Source: Rhizobium sophoriradicis
GTDB lineage: Bacteria; Pseudomonadota; Alphaproteobacteria; Rhizobiales; Rhizobiaceae
Reading direction: 5' to 3'
DNA: 64,000 nt
NCBI RefSeq assembly: GCF_003939025.1
Contig: NZ_RQIH01000017.1
Span: forward strand, 1-64,000
Of the stretch, positions 49,884 to 59,326 are shown one piece after another. Under the pieces are notes generated by a model that did not search any database, had not been told where the DNA came from, and was given only the letters and a program-made list of their open reading frames with translations. A program made the translations under genes and the position numbers. The first letter of the stretch is position 1, and every line of letters begins with the position of its first letter.

Positions 49884-51011
49884 TCAACCTTCGAAGAATT
49901 CCTTCATCCGGGCAAAGAAGCCCGTCGATTCCGGATTGTTCTCCTTGGAGGAAATTTGCTCGAATTCCTGCAGCAGCTCGCGCTGGCGTTTGGTGAGCTT
50001 TTGCGGCGTCTCGATCTGGATCTGGATATAGAGGTCGCCCGTCTGTGCCGAACGCAGTACCGGCATGCCCTTGCTCTTGAGGCGGAACTGTTTGCCGGCC
50101 TGCGTGCCTTCGGGCACGGTCACCCGCGATTTGGTGCCGTCGAGCGTCGCCACGTCGAAGGTCCCGCCGAGAGCCGCCGTCGTCATCGAGATCGGAACGG
50201 CGCAGTAGAGATCGGCTCCGTCGCGCTGGTAGAATTCATGCGGCTTCACTGACAGGAAGATATAGAGGTCGCCCGCCGGTCCGCCGCGAGCCCCGGCTTC
50301 GCCCTCGCCCTGCAGGCGGATGCGCGTGCCGTCCTCGATACCGGCAGGGATATTGACCGAGAGCGAACGTTCTTCGGTTACCCGGCCCTGGCCGTGGCAC
50401 TTCTGGCAGGGATCGGGAATGATCTGACCGCGGCCGTGGCAGGTCGGGCAGGTCCGCTCGATCGAGAAGAAGCCCTGTGCCGCGCGCACGCGACCCGACC
50501 CCTGGCAGGTGCCGCAATTCTTCGGCTGCGTGCCGGGCTTTGCGCCCGATCCCGAACAGACATCGCAGGTGATCGAGGTGGGAACGCGGATCTGCGCCGT
50601 CTTGCCGGAGAAAGCCTCCTCCAGCGTTATTTCCATGTTGTAGCGAAGATCGGCGCCGCGCTCGCGCCCGCCCGATGAGCGTTGGCGCGCCCGTCCGCCA
50701 CCCATCATCTCGCCGAAAATATCCTCGAAAATGTCTGAGAAGCCGCCGCCGGCAAAACCGCCGCCACCGCCGCCCATGCCGCCATGCTCGAAGGCCGCAT
50801 GGCCGTAGCGATCATAGGCCGCCCGCTTCTGCGGGTCCTTCAGCATCTCGTAGGCTTCGTTGATTTCCTTGAACTTCCGCTCGGCGTCCTTGTCATCCGG
50901 GTTCTTGTCCGGATGGTATTTCATCGCCAGCTTTCGGAAGGCGCTCTTCAGCTCTTTCTCGTCCGCCGACTTGGCTACACCCAGAGTTTCGTAAAAGTCC
51001 GCTTTTGCCAT
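49884..51011 (-). CDS. dnaJ: chaperone DnaJ
   Basis: DnaJ is the co-chaperone that stimulates DnaK ATP hydrolysis. The 375-aa protein has a J domain with HPD (KYHPDKNP, about 32-39) and a Gly/Phe region (GGMGGGGGGFAGGGF). The zinc centre has four CxxCxGxG modules (CDVCSGSG, CGTCQGSG, CPTCHGRG, CQKCHGQG), followed by the C-terminal substrate domain. It follows dnaK by 85 bases. Confidence 0.97.
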   Translation of the reverse strand: MAKADFYETLGVAKSADEKELKSAFRKLAMKYHPDKNPDDKDAERKFKEINEAYEMLKDPQKRAAYDRYGHAAFEHGGMGGGGGGFAGGGFSDIFEDIFGEMMGGGRARQRSSGGRERGADLRYNMEITLEEAFSGKTAQIRVPTSITCDVCSGSGAKPGTQPKNCGTCQGSGRVRAAQGFFSIERTCPTCHGRGQIIPDPCQKCHGQGRVTEERSLSVNIPAGIEDGTRIRLQGEGEAGARGGPAGDLYIFLSVKPHEFYQRDGADLYCAVPISMTTAALGGTFDVATLDGTKSRVTVPEGTQAGKQFRLKSKGMPVLRSAQTGDLYIQIQIETPQKLTKRQRELLQEFEQISSKENNPESTGFFARMKEFFEG

Positions 51012-51096
51012 TAAGGATTAAACCCCGGAAATGGATTTCCGGCTGCCATGGTGAGCAGCCGGATCAGGTGTTGAAGCATTACCACGCCGCCGCGAA

Positions 51097-53013
<1,917 letters not shown>

Positions 53014-53351
53014 GTCATTCTCTCCTTGAAGCAAGCTGTCGGAACCCCCAGAAGGCATTTCCCTGACAGCCCCTTACGGGATGGGCCTACTTAAGATTAC
53101 GCAATCGTGATTGCGGTGATGCGGCGTATATAAGGAGCGGTTTTCTGGACTGCAAGGCGGGAAATAGCCCGGAATCCAGCAAAACGAATGTGTTGCCTTC
53201 AATTTTGCCGGTCGCCGGGAAAGAGGTCCGTCCATATCGGGAAAGCGGCTGATTTCTGAGTACGTCCCGCAGAATGGACAGCGGTTTTGCGACTGAAAGA
53301 ACGCGCTGCACATTAAGGGATCGGGCTTGCACCGGGCATGCCGCAAGGTTC
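53014..53351. other. dnaK leader and promoter stretch
   Basis: No gene is seen. It contains the candidate sigma32 promoter and a leader of about 110 bases. That leader includes GTAAGGGGCTGTCAGGGA and an AAGGAG ribosome site before dnaK. A GCAGCGGTTTTGCGAC-type repeat piece lies at about 53277-53293. Confidence 0.5.
53127..53157 (-). promoter_or_regulatory. dnaK: heat-shock (RpoH) type promoter of dnaK
   Basis: CTTG-N17-CCTTATAT on the minus strand matches the alphaproteobacterial sigma32 consensus (CTTG-N17/18-CYTATNT), about 115 bases before the dnaK start. Confidence 0.7.
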
Positions 53352-55676
53352 TCACTGGCCCATGATCAGATCGAGCAGGGTGGTGCGTCGCGGCTGCACG
53401 GAGGAGGTCGTTTGCGGCGCCCCGACATCGCCGGGCGGCACCACGTTTCCGTACCCGCCGCCATTACCTTCGGCAACGTCGGCAGGCGGAATCGGACCAT
53501 TTCCGGCTGTTGCCGTCGGCTGCCGTACAGGCGCCTGCGGGTAGCGGTTGGCATTCTCGTTGCCGCCGAAGACGCCGGAAATGATGCCGCCGATCGTCGT
53601 GGGCGGCGGCACCTCGGCGGTGACCGGCTGCCCGCCGTCCGGTGCCGTCTGCGCCATCGGCTGGCCGTTGGGATCACCGATCAGCTGGCCGTTGCCGAAC
53701 AGCGGCGCCGGCGAAAGACCCTTGTGGGCGGCGATCATGAATTCCTTCCAGGCCTTGGCCGGCAGGCCGCCGCCGGTCACCTTCTTCATCGGCTTGCCGT
53801 CGTCATTGCCGAACCAGACGCCTGTCGTGAGGTTGCTGGTGAAGCCGACGAAGAGCGCGTCGCGTGAATTCTGCGTCGTGCCCGTCTTTCCGGCCGCCTG
53901 CCAGCCGGGGATCTTGGCGCTCTTGCCGGTGCCGTTGTCGATGACGCCCATCATCATCGCATTCATCTGCGCGGCGATCTGCTCGGACATCACACGCGGC
54001 GGGCTGTCATAGGTGTTTTCGTAAAGAACCTTGCCGTCTGCGGTCGTCACCCGGCGGATGACGTGCGGCGTCGCCTTGTAGCCGCCGTTCATGAAGGCGG
54101 CATAGGAGGCGGTGAGTTCCATAAGCGACACTTCGGATGTCCCAAGCGCAATCGAGGCGTTCGGCTGCAGCTCGCTTTCGATGCCGAGCCGGTGGGCGAG
54201 CTTGATCACCTGGTCCGGCCCGTCATACATTACCAGCTGAGCGGCAACCGTGTTCAGCGACTTGGAAAGCGCAGTGGCGAGCGTCACCTCGCCATTGTAT
54301 TTCTTCTCGTAATTCTCCGGAGTCCAGTCGCCGATGCGGATCGGCGCGTCGTTGAACACCGAAAAGGGCGTCAGTCCCTTTTCCAGCGCTGCGGCATAGA
54401 CGAAAGGCTTGAACGAGGATCCCGGCTGGCGCTTGGCCTTGACGGCGCGGTTGAACTGGCTCGTCGCATAGTCCTTGCCGCCGACCAGCGCCCGGATCGC
54501 GCCGGTGCCGTCGATCGAGACGAGTGCTGCCTGCGAGGCATCGAGCTTGCCGCCTTCCTTGTCGAGCACATCGACCAGCGATTGCTCGGCCTTCTTTTCC
54601 AGTGACTTGTCGATTGTCGTATCGACGATGACGTCTTCCTTGATGTCGCCGATCAGGCCCGGCAGCTGATCCATCACCATGTCGGCGACGTAGTGTCCGG
54701 CCCCCGACCAGTAGCTCTTGGCCGAAGCCGGGGTCTGCGACATCGCGGTCTTGACCTCGGAATCGGTGATGAAGCCCTGCTCTCGCATCGCCGCGAGCAC
54801 GAGTTGGGCGCGTGCATTCGCGGCGTCCGCGTCGCGGGCCGGCGAAAGCCGCGACGGCGCCTTGAGCAGGCCGGCCAGCACGGCGGCCTCGCCGAGGTTC
54901 ACATCACGCGCCGACTTGTTGAAATAGCGCCTCGACGCCGCCTCGACGCCATAGGCGTTCGATCCGAAGAACACCCTGTTAAGATACATCGCAAGGATCT
55001 GGTCCTTGGTATATTTCTGCTCCAGCCACAGGGCGAGCAGCACTTCCTGCACCTTGCGCTCCAGCGTTCTTTCCGGGGAGAGGAAGAGGTTCTTGGCGAG
55101 CTGCTGCGTCAGTGTCGAGCCGCCCTGCACCATATGGCCGGCCGTGAAATTGGTGACGATCGCCCGGCCGAGACCGAGCGGATCGACGCCGAAATGCGAA
55201 TAAAAACGCCGATCTTCGATGGCGATGACGGCTTCGGGAATATAGGGCGACATGTTTTCGAGCGACAACGCCTCGCCGCCGGTGGCGCCGCGATTGGCAA
55301 TGACGCTGCCGTCGACGGCGGTGATCTTGACGTTCGGCGGCCGCTCGGGAATCGCCCATGTGCTGGCGCTCGGCATGCGCGAACCATAATAGACAACAAG
55401 CCCGGCAACGCCGATCCCGGCCCAGATGAACAGCACGACGCACCAGTAGACCACACGGCGCAGAAAGCTGAAAAAGCCGCCGCCTTCAAGCTCGCGCGGC
55501 TCGCGTCGCCGCTGGCGGGCGGGACGCTGCGGTGGCGGCCTGGAACCGCCGCGCCGCGCCGATCTGCTGCCGATGACGCGGTCATCGGCATCCAGCGAAA
55601 ATTCGTCATCGTCGCGGGCCGGGCGGCCGCTGAAGGACGGTTCTATTCTGTCGCTTGATCTGCCTCTGCCTGCCAT
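53352..55676 (-). CDS. penicillin-binding protein 1A (bifunctional transglycosylase/transpeptidase)
   Basis: It polymerises and crosslinks peptidoglycan at the inner membrane. The ATG at 55676 (MAGRGRSSDRIEPS) gives 774 aa. A basic, Pro/Arg-rich cytoplasmic tail (1-65) and one membrane helix (about 67-90) come first. The GT51 domain has Glu in IAIEDRRFYSHFG and the TLTQQLAKNLFL helix. The transpeptidase has Ser in RQPGSSFKPF (SxxK), SKSLN (SxN) and GKTGTTQNS (KTG). A Gly/Pro-rich C-terminal tail of about 110 residues follows. Confidence 0.95.
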   Translation of the reverse strand: MAGRGRSSDRIEPSFSGRPARDDDEFSLDADDRVIGSRSARRGGSRPPPQRPARQRRREPRELEGGGFFSFLRRVVYWCVVLFIWAGIGVAGLVVYYGSRMPSASTWAIPERPPNVKITAVDGSVIANRGATGGEALSLENMSPYIPEAVIAIEDRRFYSHFGVDPLGLGRAIVTNFTAGHMVQGGSTLTQQLAKNLFLSPERTLERKVQEVLLALWLEQKYTKDQILAMYLNRVFFGSNAYGVEAASRRYFNKSARDVNLGEAAVLAGLLKAPSRLSPARDADAANARAQLVLAAMREQGFITDSEVKTAMSQTPASAKSYWSGAGHYVADMVMDQLPGLIGDIKEDVIVDTTIDKSLEKKAEQSLVDVLDKEGGKLDASQAALVSIDGTGAIRALVGGKDYATSQFNRAVKAKRQPGSSFKPFVYAAALEKGLTPFSVFNDAPIRIGDWTPENYEKKYNGEVTLATALSKSLNTVAAQLVMYDGPDQVIKLAHRLGIESELQPNASIALGTSEVSLMELTASYAAFMNGGYKATPHVIRRVTTADGKVLYENTYDSPPRVMSEQIAAQMNAMMMGVIDNGTGKSAKIPGWQAAGKTGTTQNSRDALFVGFTSNLTTGVWFGNDDGKPMKKVTGGGLPAKAWKEFMIAAHKGLSPAPLFGNGQLIGDPNGQPMAQTAPDGGQPVTAEVPPPTTIGGIISGVFGGNENANRYPQAPVRQPTATAGNGPIPPADVAEGNGGGYGNVVPPGDVGAPQTTSSVQPRRTTLLDLIMGQ

Positions 55677-55938
55677 CGCCGACCGGTCGCATCCCCTGTT
55701 CGATCGCGAAGCCCACTTCGCATAACGGCGCCCCTGCAGCGCCGCGTGTCCTTCCGGACGCGCAAGAACGCTGTAGCACTTTGAAGGGCTGCGTGATTTT
55801 GCCTTCAACCGATTCCGGTTCAAGGAACGACGCAGCGGGCGACGCGATCATCCGGTTGAACTTTAATTGCGGCGATTTAACGGGGTGTTAAAGGGCGGCA
55901 AACGAGGGCGTCGCGCCGCCTCCCGTTAAATCGTCTCT

Positions 55939-56160
55939 TCAATATTGGCGGGCCTCGTAATCGTCAGGCGTTTCCGGATCCTGCTTATATTCCCACTCGC
56001 CGAGATGAAAGCGGCGCCAGATCTGGCCGGAAGGGTTGAGGCTGGCCCCATCAGTCAGGCGTACGGGAAGGATGGGGTTGTATCTATGCCAAACAGCAAC
56101 GTCCGTGGCGGCCGCCCGAGGGCCGAACAGCCCGAAGAAAGCCAGGTAGTCTTGCGTCAT
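55939..56160 (-). CDS. small hypothetical protein, 73 aa
   Basis: The ATG at 56160 (MTQDYLAFFGLFG) is used rather than the start at 56235. The C-terminal half (IWRRFHLGEWEYKQDPETPDDYEARQY) is rich in Trp, Arg and acidic residues, like several short rhizobial proteins with a W-(R/K)-x-W-E-Y core. No function is known. Confidence 0.5.
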   Translation of the reverse strand: MTQDYLAFFGLFGPRAAATDVAVWHRYNPILPVRLTDGASLNPSGQIWRRFHLGEWEYKQDPETPDDYEARQY

Positions 56161-56469
56161 CAGGGTTCCAGCCTCGAACGGATCAGAATCGATCCGCAAT
56201 TCCGCAAAATTGCTATAAGCAACCCGGCAAAACAAGAGCGGCAGGCTATACTCACAGCAAATTGCCTATAACCTCGCGCGGACCAACGTAGCCGCTGCCG
56301 CGCTGCCTTCGTCACTCGCGCTGAGGCCGGCAGATCGCGCCCGTTTCGGATCGCCCTTGCGGCCACACCCGGCATGCACAAATACCAACGACGCGTTGCA
56401 TCGATCAAATGCGATTTCTGATTTAAGGAATTATGCGCAGGGTGGAACCAATAGGCTCGACGATTGTTT

Positions 56470-56581
56470 ATTGAGCAGCGGGACACCCCCTCACGTCCCG
56501 CCTAGATCGGCCGTCTCCCCTCAACGCGGCCGATCGACATCAGGCCCGGTGCATCCCCCCAAGGAGCGCCGGGCTTTTTTT
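56470..56581 (+). ncRNA. candidate trans-acting small RNA, three hairpins with C-rich loops
   Basis: Hairpin 1 (56478-56501) has a GCGGGAC/GTCCCGC stem and loop ACCCCCTCAC. Hairpin 2 (56505-56535) has a perfect GATCGGCCG/CGGCCGATC stem and loop TCTCCCCTCAACG. Hairpin 3 (56544-56574) has a 9-base stem with loop ATCCCCCCAAGGA and then seven T, an intrinsic terminator. C-rich loops can pair with ribosome sites, and the three-hairpin form is like the alpha-r14 (Cuckoo-type) sRNAs of rhizobia. The 5' end is not fixed. Confidence 0.65.
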
Positions 56582-56647
56582 CTGGCACTGCTGTCGCATT
56601 GGACCCGTCTATGCAGAGAGGGCGGCATTGCTGCCGCCCTCGATATT

Positions 56648-57337
56648 TCAGTTGTCGCAGGACGGATCGCCCGGACGGCAGACAAAGGGCGAAGCCCTGG
56701 GATCCGGGCGGTTGTAGGTATCGGCCTTTCCGCCCCTGAACTGCGGCAGATCACGGAAATTCGAACTCCTGTTGTCATCATCCCTGCGGACCTCTCTGCG
56801 GCGTTCCTCCCTGCGGGCGTCGTCGCGCCGGTCGCGGTCACGATCCCGGTACTCGCGGGCCTGGTAATCCCGATCCCGATACTCCCGCGGCCGGTAATCC
56901 CGGTCCCGGTAGTCGCGGTCGCGGTAATAGTAGTCCGGGCCGCGGCTCCAGCGGTCACGCTCGCGATAGAAATCGCGGCCGCGGTAGTAGCGGTCCCAAT
57001 AATTGCCGACGCTGAAGGTAACCATCGGAATGCCCAGCGGACGGTAATATTGCGGACCGACATAGACACGGCGTTGCTGGTAGACGGCCTGCACATACTG
57101 GCCGGAAACCCAGCCGCGGCCGCCGTAGAATTCGACGTCGCACCAGTTGACGTTGGAAAGACATCCACGGATTTCGACCGAAGAGCCGGCGGGGATGACT
57201 GCGACGGCGGGATAGCGCGTGCTTGGTCCCGCACGCATGTTGACATTCGCCGTCGAGTAGCCCTCGGCGGCCTGTACTATTGCCGGAGCCAGCACAAGCA
57301 GCGCGGCCGCGGCGATCTTGACGATGAGGTTTTTCAC
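56648..57337 (-). CDS. secreted SH3-domain protein with Arg/Asp/Tyr-rich repetitive tail
   Basis: The GTG at 57337 has AGGAG upstream and gives 229 aa: a signal peptide (residues 1-23, ending IVQAA) and one SH3b domain (TANVNMRAGPSTRYPAVAVIPAGSSVEIRGCL...WVSGQYV, about 26-85). About 110 low-complexity residues follow, made of RDRDYR/REYRDRDY-type units, with a Cys-containing end (FVCRPGDPSCDN). Repeats would be unstructured and highly charged, perhaps binding peptidoglycan or polysaccharide. Function is unknown. Confidence 0.82.
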   Translation of the reverse strand: MKNLIVKIAAAALLVLAPAIVQAAEGYSTANVNMRAGPSTRYPAVAVIPAGSSVEIRGCLSNVNWCDVEFYGGRGWVSGQYVQAVYQQRRVYVGPQYYRPLGIPMVTFSVGNYWDRYYRGRDFYRERDRWSRGPDYYYRDRDYRDRDYRPREYRDRDYQAREYRDRDRDRRDDARREERRREVRRDDDNRSSNFRDLPQFRGGKADTYNRPDPRASPFVCRPGDPSCDN

Positions 57338-57725
57338 GCTTCTCACTCCTGGTTGGCGTGTTTTCGGCAGCGCTTGGCTGCGCTTGTTTGCGGCATATGC
57401 CATATGCGCAAAGATAGAGCGATCGCCGGCATTTGTTAGGGCGTCACCATTTTCCTTGTCTTTCAAAAGGTTATACTGACTTCGCGATGAACGCAGCTTG
57501 AACGAGGGGGATTTTGTGATGCGATATGGCGTTCTCGATGCGGAAATGCTTGTGCAGGTGTCGTTAACCGCTCGTTAACCTTTCGAAGGCAGTCTCATGG
57601 CAATACCGCTTGCTTCTTGACCACGGATGAACTGGCACTGAGACGAGCGGATAACGAAAGGCCGGTTTGAACCGGCCTTTTTGTTGTCGCGATTTTTCGT
57701 GCTGCGTCAGACGCGCCAGTCTCTC
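57338..57725. other. spacer with terminator and a possible short reading frame
   Basis: The spacer holds a two-way terminator (57657-57690). A 19-codon plus-strand frame (57519-57578, ATG after GAGGGGG) has a good ribosome site but no known product. Otherwise nothing is recognisable. Confidence 0.4.
57657..57690 (-). terminator. intrinsic terminator after the dipeptidase gene, possibly bidirectional
   Basis: AAAGGCCGG-TTTGAA-CCGGCCTTT is followed by TTTTTG on the plus strand and by TTTC on the minus strand, 36 bases beyond the dipeptidase stop. Confidence 0.75.
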
Positions 57726-59114
57726 TCAGGCGGCAAGGGCCTGAAGAATCCGCACCCAGGAGCGGATGCCCTTGTGATAGGAGACAAGCTCGTATTTTTC
57801 GTTCGGCGAATGGATGCGGTCGTCGCTGAGGCCGAAGCCGACGAGCAGCGATTCCATGCCGAGCATCTTCTGGAAATCGCCGACGATCGGGATCGAGCCG
57901 CCCATGCCGATGACGATGGCGGGTTTCGGCCATTCGTCGGAAAGGGCGGTCTTTGCCTTGGTCAGCAGCGGCGAGTCATAGGAGAGATGAATCGCCGGCG
58001 AGCCGCCATGCGGATGGAATTCGACCGAGCAATCGGCCGGAATTTTCGACCTGACATAGTTGCGGAAGGCCTCGCGGATGGCGGTCGGATCCTGGGTACC
58101 GACGAGCCGGAACGAAACCTTTGCCGAAGCCTTGGCGGCGATCACCGTCTTGAAGCCTTCGCCGGTATATCCGCCCCAGATACCGTTGATTTCGGCGGTC
58201 GGCCGCGCCCAGGTCAGCTCCAGCACCGACCGGCCCTTCTCGCCGGAGGGAATGGAAAGGCCGACTTCGCCGAGGAATTTTTCCGCGCTCTTGCCGAGCG
58301 TTTCCCATGACGCCTTGATGTTGTCGGGTGTCTCCTCGACGCCGTCATAGAAACCGTCAAGCGTGATGCGGCCGGACTCGTCGCGCAGGCCGGCAAGCGC
58401 CTCGACGAGAATATGAATCGGATTTGCTGCAGCCCCTCCGAACAGACCGGAATGCAGGTCGCGGTCGGCGGCCGTCACGACCACTTCCTCGCCGACGAGG
58501 CCGCGCAGCGCCGCGGCGATGGCCGGCGTGTCGCGGTCCCACATGCCGGTATCGCAGACAAGCGCATAATCGGCCTTCAGCTCGGCGGCGTTGGCTTCGA
58601 GGAAAGGTTTCAGCGACGGCGAGCCCGATTCTTCCTCGCCTTCGAAGAGAATGGTGATGCGGCAGGGAAGCGAGCCGTTGATCTCCTTATAGGCGCGGCA
58701 GGCTTCGACGAAGGTCATCAGCTGGCCCTTGTCGTCGGATGTGCCGCGGCCGGTCAGGATCTTGCGGCCCTCGCCAATATCCTTGATCGACGGCTCGAAG
58801 GGATCGTTTTCCCAGAGCTCGATCGGATCGACGGGCTGCACGTCGTAATGGCCGTAGAACAGAACATGGGGCGCGTCGGCGGATGCCCCGACATGGTGGG
58901 CGACCACCATCGGATGGCCGGGCGTGTCACGCACCGAAGCGGAAAAGCCGATTCCCTGGAGATAGGCGACCAGCCATTCGGCCGCTTTGCGGCATTCCGC
59001 CTTGAAGGCGGGATCGGTGGAAATCGACTGGATGCGCAGAAGCTCGAACAGCTTTTCGAGACTCGAGGAAAGGTTCTGATCCGCGCGTGCAAGCACCTGT
59101 TGTACATCCGTCAT
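57726..59114 (-). CDS. M20 family dipeptidase
   Basis: This 462-aa di-zinc peptidase has HisMet1 in VLFYGHYDVQPVDP (about 87-100), bridging Asp in GRGTSDDKGQLM, EEESGS (catalytic Glu and metal Glu) and the dimerisation domain between. DLHSGLFGGAAANPIHILVEALAGL is the signature of the dipeptidase subgroup (carnosinase-like, CNDP). The physiological substrate is not known. Confidence 0.92.
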   Translation of the reverse strand: MTDVQQVLARADQNLSSSLEKLFELLRIQSISTDPAFKAECRKAAEWLVAYLQGIGFSASVRDTPGHPMVVAHHVGASADAPHVLFYGHYDVQPVDPIELWENDPFEPSIKDIGEGRKILTGRGTSDDKGQLMTFVEACRAYKEINGSLPCRITILFEGEEESGSPSLKPFLEANAAELKADYALVCDTGMWDRDTPAIAAALRGLVGEEVVVTAADRDLHSGLFGGAAANPIHILVEALAGLRDESGRITLDGFYDGVEETPDNIKASWETLGKSAEKFLGEVGLSIPSGEKGRSVLELTWARPTAEINGIWGGYTGEGFKTVIAAKASAKVSFRLVGTQDPTAIREAFRNYVRSKIPADCSVEFHPHGGSPAIHLSYDSPLLTKAKTALSDEWPKPAIVIGMGGSIPIVGDFQKMLGMESLLVGFGLSDDRIHSPNEKYELVSYHKGIRSWVRILQALAA

Positions 59115-59326
59115 TTTCGACTCCTTTTTGAAATTTGGCCGGACGATAGACCAAACCAGCAGGGCAAGCGAGGCGGAAAAAGCAAAACTGGGCGCGGCGG
59201 AGGTGAGCAGATCTGGATCAGCGTCGGGAAGATTTGCTAGATGTATAGAAGAACATCCTAATTCAATTTACAGTTATTTAGCACAACCAAACTAACGTGA
59301 CCGAATTCAGCTGTACGAGGGGCGAG

